In this document: piece by piece, positions 36,801 through 50,485 of the stretch | How the letters are laid out: every line of letters starts with the position of its first letter | Numbering within the stretch: position 1 is the first letter of the stretch | Assembly (NCBI GenBank): GCA_003118195.1 | Contig: BEXV01000041.1 | Coordinates: 375,852-439,851, forward strand | Reading direction: 5' to 3' | DNA: 64,000 nucleotides | Source: Hemicentrotus pulcherrimus | Lineage: Eukaryota; Echinodermata; Echinoidea; Camarodonta; Strongylocentrotidae | Made by a program: the position numbers and the translations under genes | The notes under the pieces: model-generated | Seen by the model: only the letters and a program-made list of their open reading frames with translations | What the model was told of the DNA's origin: nothing | The model's database searches: none

Positions 36801-39800
36801 CAGCAGCATAATATAAACAAATGTGCTACACTTCACCCCCACAGAGAAAGACCTTGTCATCATCACCAATCAAACAAGACATCGGCTATAACGTGATGCT
36901 TACATCTATGTAATTTGCATTGATGTAGTCTGAGTTAGGAATGCCAGGGATAGGTTGCAAGGAAACACGAGACGAATCATCTGCAAGGAAAACAAAACAG
37001 AACATCTTTAAAGAACAAGGAAGATGTGTCATACTAGACAATGGATAGCTAGGGCAGACCTAATATAAATTCATAAAGAATTGAGCCTACAAGAGGATGT
37101 TTACAAGCAAAAACATACAAACTTATACCTTCCATAGATACAGAATATCACAGACTAGCATTGTATACGGAATAACATACCAAAAAACTACACTGTATAT
37201 ATATTATCATTCATAGTGTTAGAAAAATAGAAACACTAACCCTTCAATCGAAAGGATACTGAAGTATCAAACTTACAGGTTTGTAGGTGGGGTGAAATGA
37301 ATATGAGAAAAAGGGAAATTTAATCAAACAAGAGAACTTTAGAGAGTATCAACCTAGGATCATTGTAATATGATCATCTCAATACCCGATGCATACAGGA
37401 TTATTCTTCTTCTCCTTTGAGGCCAGAAATACAATCCTTGACATTTGCACAACCGTTAACCAATCACCTAATTCATTTTCTTTAACTTGACAAATACTAT
37501 TGAAATTCAGCTACTAGTTGTATGGACTCATGTACACCACATGAAGGGTTAATACATGTGTAGATGCTGCATACAAATACTAAGATAAATTTACTGATGA
37601 GATCATATATGTTGCACATATCATATTTTGAAAGCCAGAAGGGTGTTAACTCTGCCTCGCATGTGCATTGAGTTAATGCCCTTCTGGCTCTGAGCAAATG
37701 ACAATAAGTAAAATGTGTAATTTGAGCCTTTTTTTTTCATAAGAGAAGTACTTACATGCTACGATGTTGGTGTATCTGTTTTTAAGCTTGTTTTCAGGGT
37801 CTGAGCTGAATGTCGCAGGGAATGACGTAGGCACATGCTGAATCTCCTGTAAAATATAACAAAGCACAAAAAAAGAAACAAAAAAATGATTACCGGTATT
37901 GGCAATGTCATATATTTGTAAGACTGAATGGGATTACCTTCTAAAGAGAAAATTCTTCATTTTTTATCATTACCTTGGGAAAACTGGTTGCTTAAGCCTG
38001 ATGTTGAAAATGGATATAATTGCAAGGAATTCAACAGTTCTAGATCTTCTGGTATGAGAATGATGTTAATGACCTCTGACCCTCCTAAAGACAACCTCTC
38101 CTCCGTTCCATACCTTATCATTACTGTCAGAACACCTATTGTTCAGCCTGATCCTCCAGTATTACATAGTAACTTATGAACAACTCAAGGCACACCTCTC
38201 CTCTAGATATTATGATTGCAACAGGAAAACGGGTTGCTTTGGTCTGATACTCCAGCATGATAAGGACTGCTGACTCTCCCTAAAGACATACAGTGTACCT
38301 ATCAACGTCTATCAATATCATTCAAACACCATTTGCTTCAGTGTGATCTTCAAGCTAACAATGACCTCTGACCATTTAAAGGCACATCTCTCTCTTCCAG
38401 ATTGCATCATTACAATGAAATAATGGTTGGTTTAATCTAATAGTCTGGCACTATAATTTTCCCCTGACACCCCCCCCCCCCCCCCCCNNNNNNNNNNNNN
38501 NNNNNNNNNNNNNNNCACACACAAACAGACTCCTTGATTTTTAGTTTAATCATCTTGCATAATGATGATCATTGACCTCTTCTAGACACACCTGCCCTCC
38601 AGATCTTATCATTACCAAAGAAAAACCGGTTGCAAGTCCGAGTGTGACAACAACAGGGTCCTACACCCCCCTCTCTATGAACACGTAGAGGGTAAAGCTA
38701 CCAGGAACCTCCTAGATCACCCGCCAGGCTGATTGGAGGAGAAGGTTCTCTCTCACTACTCGTTACTTAGGAGGAAATTGAATGATCTTTTCTTGAAGGG
38801 ACCCTGGGAGAGAGAGAGTGAGGTTGTTCTAGATCATACAGGGCGGAACTTCAGACAAAGGGCTTGGCGATCTTATACACATGGTTTCATGTTCAGCTCT
38901 TGGAAAAGAGTGGGGTTATCATATCAGGTTCTAATTCATGCTGTTTCCACCTCTGTCTCTCCTGATGACCCTTTTGGCAATATGGTCAAACTGTAGTCAA
39001 TCTCCTATTACCTGGCAAAACAGGACATCTGTTTTGGATTTGTTATCATATGAAATGAAAAGAAGTGGTCAGAGATGCGTACAAGTCACAACAATACAAA
39101 TCTGCAGCATCATTGTGCCATTAGCACGCACCTTCATGAAAATCGATGGCTTTCTTCCACCTGAGAGGACACAGGTAGGACATGGGAAGTAGAGCTGAAG
39201 CTAGCCGGCATATCCAAGCGGGAGGGTGTGAGAGAGATTGAAAGGCTAAACCGGTTCCGAACCTACCGGCACTGAAGATCTCTCAAGAGTGATAATCCAC
39301 AATGTATCACAGTCGCCCGGCCACAGGCCAAGATCTAATCACCAACATAGAGTCACTCAAGTTTATTTCTCTAACCCATTTACCCTCAAAACTTTTGTAG
39401 GTTACAGGAACTTAGGTGTGAGACTAGAAACCCATATTAAATGCATTTTATCACCTGCCTTGATATCCTCTGTTTTATAGAGCCCAAATTGAGTCCTGAT
39501 GTGATTAAACCATTTGAGACAACCTGTTTCCTTGAATTAAAAAATTATGCCAATTTACTTCTGTGTCAATATCCTACATGCATGCATTCACCTCGATAAG
39601 TTTCTCATTTTTTTATAAAAATCCTGTGGAGTAGACCAAGCTGGCTGATATAATCATGTTACATTTTTCAGCTTAAAGTATTATCCATCATTATATATCC
39701 TGTTGAGTGTCTAAAAGTTATCATTACCTGTTTAGATCTAACATGAAGAATAAAAACACTCAGATAAATGTTTAAATATCAACAAACTACATGGGCTGTA

Positions 39801-42800
39801 TGAATATTTGATTGATTAAATAGGAGATCCTTTTATACACATCTAGTGCACTTCCCTTAGAATATCATATCTCCCCCCACAATCTTGCACAATGCCAGAG
39901 CTCAACTTGTCCTACTTCCAGAAAAAACACCATCACCATACACACAAACTAAACATTCCCCATGATCCTCTTCCTGCCCCCAAGATCTTGGACTCGCTTG
40001 TGCGTCATTCAGAAGTGGGTTACCATGACAACCTTTTCCCCTTCCCTCCCTCACCCTCCTCCGTGCCCTTCCTACTGTGATCATCAGATGGCTATCATGA
40101 GTATCACTATAGTCTGCTCTGTGTATTAAACCGATGGGCCTCGGTTAGAATGATGATAAGACTGCCCCGTACACCATATTGAGCCAGTATGTAGTCTCAC
40201 TTTTAATGTCAATCATGATCATCATTCATAGTTTTCTAAACTGGTCACAATTTTGCTCCTCACTAATTGTATCCATATCTGATTGGATGAAAAAAGCATA
40301 AAGACCGATGCACCTTGATGAGGATGATAAGAATGCCCTGATGCATGCATAGGGCCAGTTGTAGTTTCAGTTGAAATGTGAATCATTCTCATCAAACACT
40401 TTTTTTTTAACTGGTCACAGTTTTCCTCTTACTTGTGACTATATCTGGTTGAGTAAAGGAAGGACAAAGACTGTTGTGCCTCAGTGAGGTAGACTAGATT
40501 AATGCCCTGTCTACCATATTGGGCCGATTGTGGTCTCAGTTCTTATACACTCTCCCCTATCACTTGAGCTTCAAACCCATCAAAACTTTACCCTTCTTCC
40601 CCAACCCCAACAAAAATGGGGAAAAGAGACACGAAAATGAGGACAATTTCTGTTCTTCATTCCTAACTTAAACCTTTGACTACTGAATTTTGTCATTCCC
40701 ATACGCTTAATACAGGGACCATCCGGTTCCAGTAGACAATGGGTTAAAATGGGATTCACGGCCTAATAGAGCAGAAAATATTTCTCTAATCCCTAATCTC
40801 ATTTTCATCATCACTTTGTGTACACTTGTTTTATTGGAACAAAGAAAGCTTTAAAAATGTATACTCATTGTGAGTGCTCCCTGATCAATCTAATAGCGAG
40901 TCTAACATCCCACTTTGAACTGTCTTAGAGATGATAGACAGGTTCTAATTCCTCCAGAGAATGAAACAGACAGAGCAGACATCATTATAGTCACATCAAT
41001 GTTGGTAAAAATAGATAAATGTCTCATTCTTTCTCCCAAGGCCTAGGAGTCTGCAAGGGTTTCATGACTGGAAAAAATACCACAAGCAACAAACTCTTGC
41101 AAAGCCTTATAAAGGTATTACAAAAATTCCTCGCTCTAACTTTGATCCATACCCAATAAAATGCTTCTTCTCATTACTCATTACTGAAAAATGCTTATTA
41201 ATATGCATGCATGTGATGAACATGATGGAGTTTCCTGTCAAAAGTTTCCCCTACTTGTGGAGTATATCCTGGAAAATGCTTCCCTTTATTTAGAAACAAT
41301 GTGGTTGAGTAATTACCCCCTTCACACTTGCAGGTACATGGAACTGCCCATAGAGTACTTTTCCTGCAAACGACTCCAACATGCATAGATGCTTCATGTA
41401 CATGTATTTTTCTAGTTCCTATTGACCCTATGGAAGATACTACTTTATAAAACGGAGTCAATATATTCAGAAATGGGGAATGCACTTTAAACATTTCCCC
41501 AGTAAATTATGGGGAAGAAATCTTAAACTTTCAATTCACAAGGAATAAGAGAAACAAAATGGCTGTAATATTCAGCTTCTCAGAAAAAGAACAGCCAAAA
41601 ACACTTTTTAATTTCTTGTTTCTATTTGATAATAAATAATAATAATATTTAATTTTTATATAGCGCTTAATACAAATGTCTCTAAGCGCTTTACAAATAT
41701 ACTATTACCCCGGTCATTGGATTAAGTGCTTGCCCACACACATTACGTTAAACACACTTTTAGTTTAGCTTTAGTCTTTAGCCAACCCAAGCATATATAG
41801 TGTATGTATACATACAAACTAGCCTCACATGGTCTGCAAACTTCTGCCGAATCTCCAAATTGGCATCTTTGTGATGACCTCTTTGGTACTCCCTAGAGTG
41901 GTCTTTATATACAGGTTTCTCTGCATATAATGAAGACTTACCTCATATTCAGCTGCAAATCCTCCATCACTGTTGGCATGGCAAGCAATCACATGACTCT
42001 CAAATTTACTGATGTGAATGGCTGGCTCCTCAAGATCATCTTTAAAAAAAGATAGAATTTGAAAGAAAAACAATATAGAGAATGGTAAACAGATAAAAAG
42101 ATTACAATTGTACGTATCAAACTACTATAGATCAATTTCAACAAAATTATAAATTAATCCATTAATTGAATCTAACAAATCTATTTATCAATTTCGTTAA
42201 CTAGCAGCTCTTATTAATGTATGAATAAATCTATTTCTACTTAATGTGGCATGGATTTATCAGTGTATGTACATTTTAATATTAATAATCATCAAAAGTC
42301 AATTAGCCATTGTTTCTGAGTCTTTTATTGCTATAAATTGTGTGCACATCTCATATCTTCAAACTGCGTTCAGACAAATGTAATCATTGCATATTTAATG
42401 TATTATCTAATGACACAACAAAACAATAACTTGATGAAAAATTGGCCATTTTCCAAACTTTGCATAATAAAAAGCACCATTATCAAGTACAGCTCTTCAT
42501 ACTGTATATCCTGCTCGGTAATTACTCTCATATCTCTGTATTGCATCGTTCCTAATGACTCGCTGTATATCATTAAGTGGAGTAGTATTGACAATTAGTT
42601 GTGTTCCCTCTATAATCAAACAGCATTAACTACCAACAAGGACACTTTATAATAATTAAAAAAAGATAATTCTATGTTAATCGAACTCAAGACTGAGACT
42701 CTAAGGCATTGATTGGCAAAAAATGCTATAAAACAAGACACTTTCACTCATATGAAATATATACAATATATTCATGAGTTTCTATTTTGCATTAGGTCCT

Positions 42801-45800
42801 TAATTGACATGAAATTTGTCTGTTACATATTGCAAAAGTTTCATGTTGCAAAGGATCTGGCTTTATAGTGAAAATCTGCAACACTCACAGTATTTTAGTT
42901 CTGACAAAGAAGACAGAAAGCAGGGAAATAAAAAGTGAAATAACAAAATTGGGTAGGGTATTTCAATTAAATGAATACAACATCGAAACACGATTAGCTA
43001 AAAATAGCAACTGATCTTAATTATGTGTAGGGTGATGCCACAAGTAACCTAAAAGAAATATTGCAACAGAAACCTACAAAGAATGGATAGCATGATACTC
43101 TATATGGCTGGTCTATGTATCGCAACATTTTGAAACTCCTATAATCATCTTCATCATCATTGTCATTATCATCGTCATCATCATTATCAACACCATCATC
43201 ATTAACACATGTAATATAATTATTGGTAGAAGTATTTTATCATGTCTGGAACCTACAAGAGGAAAACTAAACCTAAAATTTTCTTTAAATGTGATGAATA
43301 AAGAACATCACATTTCAAAAGTGATGCAGATATTAAGACCTGTCATATCAGCCCATTGATAATCCCTTGATTGGTATACTTTATTAAAACTATAGGTCTA
43401 TAAATGGTCTACGACGCTACTCTGACTTTATATTGCAAACAAGTAGGGTAAGCTTGATAAATAGAAATACACTTCATCGTCTAAAATTCAACTTTAATGA
43501 AGGCTCTTCAGTGATGGCTGTAATTGATCATATTTCTTAGAGCTCTCAATCTTAGATGAAAATCTGAAGTCAAGTGATTGAAATCTCTATCCTCAAAAAC
43601 TAAAGGTCATGATGGGAGGAATGAAAGAGGGGAAAAGAAAGATGAGGAAAAGAAAAAGGAAGGGGGAAAAGGAAGGGGGAAAGAGGAAAGAGGAAATAGA
43701 ATGGGTAGAAGAGAAGGTAAGATAGTTGAGGAAAGAAAGATGAGAAGTAAAGGGAGGAGAAAAAAGAAGAGAAAAAAAAGAGGAAAAAAGGAATAACAAT
43801 TAAATCGAAGGAAAGAAAGAAGATGGAAAAAGAGAGAGAAGGTTACAAGATGGAATCAGGTAGGAGTGAGGTGAGGAGATTGAGGGAAACAGGAGTGAAG
43901 ACGGGAAGAAAAGAAGTCATGAGGTTTATAAGGAAGGAACATGAAGACAATGGGGACTAGGTCCCACAGAGACTTGAGAGGATGGGGAGCATAGAAACAA
44001 TTAAAGACTGTGTGGGATGTATTTGGCCAGGAGAATGGGGCAGTAAACAGGGGGCAATTAGGAGTGAGCAAACCTTGTATAGACATGTAAGCAGGGGATT
44101 TATTGTGAATAAACCAAAGGATGCGTCTATTTCTGCTCTTTAAAGGTCATAAAATGCAGGTTTTAAAAAATGTGATACAACCCATGAGGGATGAACCTGC
44201 AGATGTTAGACAGATGTACTTCTTTTAATGAATGGATAATGGATCATACAAATACAATTACGGAAAAGAGTATAGTAAATAAATAAAAAGTGCATAACTA
44301 ATATAATAGAATACAAAAGAAGGATCACCTGAAATAGTTGGAAGTTGAGTTTAGTTTAATATGGCAAAAATGCTATTGGGATAAATCAAACAAACATTGA
44401 AAAATACATTTGGGCTAGGAGCAAGTTTAGGACTGCATGGGTCAAGAACATCTTGGGAAATCTTTTTTTTTTTTTAAATTATTTAAAATTTAAAAAAATT
44501 CTTACTATTAAAGTTGTATACTATTTATAAGTGTATTGTTTGTGTGATACTGATATCTGGGGGAAGCGTTATGTTATCATGACTCAGTAACTGTTAAGAT
44601 TAATTATTGTTATCTTTCTTCGTGCTATTTTCCCTGGTTATGATCTTCATTATAAACTTAACATATATAATATGACTGGCTCCTCATGTAGCACCCCAAC
44701 TAAACACTGATCATGCTCGATGCCCTTCAATATCATCCAGGTTTAAGCTGGGCTACAGGTTTCTGTGCCTGTAGCCAGCATTTGAGGAATTCCTACCTAA
44801 TATTCTGAATTATTCTGTATACCTGGGTAGAGAGTGGCAAATGTGCAATAATGTCTTGCCAAAGGAAATTAGAACCATGCCAGAGCTTAAAGTTACAGTT
44901 GTAACTATGTTTAAAATGACTGAATGTGTCTGATACAAACATGAAAGAAACCCTTACCAAAGTGCTTATTTCATATACAGCACTGAATAGAAGTTATGGA
45001 TCTAGAAGTTAGATTAGGTAAGTTAAAGGCAGATAGAAAATGATACTTTTTGCAATTAAATAAAATAATGTTACACAAATATTGAGTAAAAATGTCCTGC
45101 AGATCTATCTAGGGTCTACGATGGAGCGTAGTTAGCAAATCTAAGACTTAGGAGAAGGAAAATAAGGAGAAAAGAATTGGAAGCTGGGAAGAAAAGAGAG
45201 GAGACGGGATTGTTCTACCCTCTTGTGGGGATGTGGTCAAATGACTCATGATCAGCAGTGCAGGATACCGTTAAGCAGTTTGAGATGATCATCAACAGGC
45301 CCCCATCAAATCATAAAAGTGGGACTGAAGCAGAAAAAATGTTCCAAGGATAATACACTGAAAACATTAATGTGATGGCTGATAACCTCATGACAATAAA
45401 GTGTCATCTTCTTCTTTATCATTTCAATATAGAAATGTCCTATTTCTAAGAGCGCTGGCCTACATTCTTTGGAACATAAATGCAACTTACAAAAATTGAA
45501 GCTAAAATGGCTTTCGTAAAGATCTAACTATAATTTAAACAAAATGCATACAAAACATTTGATTGATATCTTATAACTTGCTTTCATTTTAACTTTATTT
45601 TCATCTTTCATTACCGGTATGCTGATGTTAAAATAAAAATGAGAAGGTAAATTACAGAAAATACATTGTTTTCCCCATTGCAATAGAATTCTTCTTCATG
45701 TGTAATGAAGCCGAGATTGAAAAGAGAGACAATTAATGTTTTCATTAATGTTCAATCATTGAATCACATCTTTTTTACTAAAAAACTCTTTTTAACATAG

Positions 45801-48800
45801 ACAATGACCATTTAAAAAATGAGAAAACAATATGAAAATGTTTTGCTAATAGATTTTTTACATATCATGATAATTGAAAGCCTTCAGCTGTCATTTGGCC
45901 ATTTTGAAGACTGAGGACGAAGAGATATTATGATTCAGGATTTTGAAATCTTCTTCACCTTTCATGAGTTTATTATTGAATGACAAGGGAATATGACCAC
46001 AGGTGAGCATTAATGAGGGACATCCTAACTATCATGTTGAGAGCTAAGATCCGTTGTTCAACTAGCTTCATGCACTTATGGATGTAACCAAATATTGCTG
46101 ACAAGATTAAAAGTTTGTCATTTAAATGAAATTTGCAAATAATAAAATAAAAGCAAGTAGATGCCACTTATGCCCTGAAAGTCAGAAATTAGAAGGACAA
46201 AATCAATAATTACAGGCTACAAAAACATCAAAGTCTAACAGGTAAATAGTGAACATTTACAAATAAAATCTAGGGAGGGGGAGGGGTCAATTGAAAATAC
46301 CAACTGACATATAGCTTCATTCGTGATATATTGCTGTGTGATGATGTTAAAATTTAGAATGTGGAATAACTAACTCAAACATTTCTTTGTAAATTTTATA
46401 AAATTCTACAATGTCACCCACCTGGAAATAACCAAAACAAGGTATTTTGTCATAATTATAAAAGTTGGTTCAACATCAAAATTCTAACATATGCATCATA
46501 AAAGTTCATGTACTCTCACAAATGATATTCAGGAATGGTTTTAACTTTCATATTCTAGATCATATTATTTCCATACTTAGAGCAATCATGCCAACGTTAT
46601 ACTTGTTCTGTAGCCATTTACACTTTCTTTCCTGAAATTCTTTCAGCATTCAGCCATCAATAACAAAACCAAGCTTTTTTACCTGGTACTATTCAATGCA
46701 TCATTATATTAAGGGCTTGCTCACATAAGTACCAGCTACATTTCAAGGAAACCCGTTATATAAATACGTGAAAACATGTGTGGATGTCTTTTGACAGAAC
46801 AGCCTCATACTTTATCACGCTGCTACAATATATTCTCTCAAGAATATCAATTTTTTCCTGCTTTATTTAAATGGTCTCAACTAAAGATGAGCCAATTATC
46901 AGTGCTTTCAAAGTTTTACTCCACATTCTTGTGAAATACCAAATTTTTAAATAATTTGAATTACTACAAAGCAAGGGCAAACGGTATTACGGGTATACAA
47001 ACGGGTTCAAGAATGTAGGCAATCTAATTGGTCAAATGACACCATGTGACCAAGCATCATTCCTTCCTACCATGCCTACTGTGCAAAAAAAGTCCCTTCA
47101 AAAATTGGTAACCCACGGCTATAGAGTGATAATGCAACGCTGAGATGAGCATATGCATATTTTTAGCACATACAAAATTAAGGTGAAATGAAATGCACAT
47201 GGTTTCAAATGGCAAGGATATTTAAGTAATATTGACTGCCTTCTGGGCAATACGACATATATCGCCCGAACCGAAGGTGAGGGTGATATATGACAAGTTG
47301 TATTGCCCTGAATTAGGCAGTCAATATTACTATTATTAACCACATCAGACATCTAGAGCAAACAAGAAACTCTTACTATCTTATACTCTTATATTATGTA
47401 GGCTAAAAAGGGTTTCCTAGCATTAGAAGTTGCAAAAACATTGTCGAACCAGCACTGTGCATCCAGTGTTTGACTAGCCTACCTGATAGGCGTTGGGCTT
47501 TATGGCAAATATTATATACTGATCGCGTTATGGAGACTGACATCGGCGTGGGCGTCAGCCCGAGCGCCTACCATCACTGGTCAACTCATCATTATTCATA
47601 TTATGTGTATCGTATGTGTGACGGGCATATTCTCATGCATGATTCATAAGACTAGCCTTATTTGGTGATCGATCACTTTGATTCAACCAATCAAATGTCA
47701 TCTCCAGTTTCCTCATCGCTCATTGGCCTATTTTGGTCCATGCAACATAAATATTCATGTAAGAGCTTTGCAGGGGGTTCGTAGATTTTCTACAAACGAA
47801 ATAATGAACATGAAAGAAAATAAAACTTTTTGCATGCACAAGTGAGGATAGGTGCTCGGGCTGACGCCAGCGCCAATGTCAGTCTCAATAACGCGATTAG
47901 TATACTCGTAAAGCCCGACGCATATCGGATAGGCTAGTGTTTGACGGATTTTGGATATACACTGCAAACAGTGTGCCTAGGGTGTGATTGTTACGTCACA
48001 ATAAAGTTCGTGCAAAGTGCACATTTTCTTGTACGCGATGCACGATGTAAATTACAGTAGCTGATGCGTAAATTACAGTAGCTGGTGCGCGATGTAAATT
48101 ACAGCTGACTCTATATTATTGCTCACTAGTTTAACACGCATTTTGCCATTGACTTTTCTGAGCGGGCTAAAATATTTGCTCATTGGTTTACTGTATAACC
48201 TTACTGACCAGCAAATTACACACAATATCCCGTTGACTTTTTTAGATCGGGCTAAATATTTGTTCATTGGTATACTTTGTAACCGTATTGACTGGCAAAC
48301 TACACACAAAATCCCATTGACTTTTCTGAGCGGTCAATAATATTGTAGTTTTGTTGGCTTATCCATATCAAACCTTGAGGGCAATAACATTTAAAAATTG
48401 CCCTGCTCAGATGTTTGATACGGTTAATAATGAAAAATATCGCAATATATCCTGCTTGCTATTTTCTGGGAATTTTCCCATTTACAATTGCATAATTTTA
48501 GAAACATCGACACAGCCAATGACAAGCAGTTTCACTTCTAAATGCAATGTATTTTCACGGAACAAATGTAACTCATATCCTCCAAAAACAGTTGTTCCAC
48601 TTTCGATACCTAACTCTAAATTGATTACAGACTCAAACCCTTCACCCAACACTATCCCTTAATCTAACCCTAAACTGAAGCATAACCAAATCCTAAACCC
48701 AAGCCTAACCTAAACCTAACTTCAAACATAACTACATCCTGAACCCTAAAGTCACACTGACCACGAAAAAGCCCTTGGAGCATATATATCAAAGTAACAC

Positions 48801-50432
48801 TAGAACTGTAGGATCCATAAATTAAAATGATTAGGTTCAGAAGCCACAAGTGGAACTAGCAGTGTCTACTCAAGCTGCTCCTGTCTGAAAGATTCCAAAA
48901 ATTGATTTGTGGATGAAATTTATAGATCACACAACTAGAAACTGAAGTTTTACAGTGTCGTAATCCGTTGACCAAATGCAAGAGCGTACTTTCTGAAAGT
49001 GGTAAGTCCATGGTATGTTGTTATTTGGTGTCCAATACATTACCAAGTATTATGAACATAATTGACAACAAAAATATCACTTTCCTTGATACTTAGTGCT
49101 ATCCAAGCTCTAGTATGGACTGCAAATTAATATAATCATCCGATTTACTCAATCTTAGAAGTGGTCGGTAACACAGGGGATAAACCTACTTGGAATTGCC
49201 AAATAAAATATTACAGGGTATGAAAACTTGGCTCAATGATGTAAATATGCTTACCTGGCCTGCAGAATGTTGGCGCCATACCGTTCCCGTGCTTCTCGAA
49301 AGACATACGATCCTTCTTCCGCATCCTGGAGACAAACAAAAAAGAAAAGAATTCCATGATAGATCAAGAATAATGAAAATAAATTGCATTGTAATAAGAA
49401 AATCATGCCTTTTAAGACAGGACTAGCAAGATGATGATGTGTATAATGCTTCCATTAGGATATTAAAATCTTGCCTTGTACAGAACATGGCAAGAAAACG
49501 TATATCACAAAAAATCACCAACGTTAGAAATGCGACATAGGTGTATGTACCGAAGAGCTGCTCTTATCTTAGAGTTCATATTGGCATAATCCAGTTGGGG
49601 GTATCTGTTCACTGATGGGCACTACTACTGTTGCCATCATTCCATTCTCCACAAAATCCCATAGTAATGTCTTCATGCCTTCACGATGGTCTTTTTTGCT
49701 GCATGTAACTGCAAATTTGCAAAACTTAGAATGGAGATCCTAAGGACGCGCACTTGTATTTTACGACTGATTTTGTACTTTGGATATATTCAGAGATGTA
49801 CTGGTACCCAGAAGAATAATTCTAAAGGAATAGATTAGCCGCATGCAAGGTACTGAATGGATAGCAGGTTCAGTGAAATAACTACACTCTCTATCTATCA
49901 GTCAATTAATCTCTCTCTCTCTCTCTCTCTCTCCTCCCTTCTCTCTCTCTCTCTCTCCATCCTAAATTCTTGTTTCATCACTTTCTGAATTATTAAAAAT
50001 CTCTCTACAATAGTGTACTCTTTTCACAACTCATAATTCTCTGTCATAAGAGAAGAATCAAATCCATGTCTGTTTCACAAGCATGTAAATGTAGAATGAA
50101 AAAAATTTAAACAGACCTAATACTAGCAAGGTACATATAGGTAAAACATCCTCACAATGGTACTCACAGGTCTAAAGCAGAAGAGTGTTGATATTTTTGA
50201 CAACACAAGGTAAAGAATATGTTCACAAATTACAGCACAGAGTAACACAGGACAGAGTACCACAATTCCTTTACAAATTCCACAAGAGGGCATTCAAAAT
50301 TGTAAATGTTGCGAGCAATGCAAATAGTCCCACCTATATCAGCCTTATGGTATTTAAAATGATTGTTAAGCCAATTTATCACTTTTAAAAGCTAACTATA
50401 GTTTCTTTCTTGTCTCCTTAAAATAGCTTTCC

Positions 50433-50485
<53 letters not shown>

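Noticed and set aside
43578..43799. Short Lys/Glu-rich and Phe/Ser-rich frames on opposite strands
   Set aside because: Both are direct consequences of the polypurine tract.
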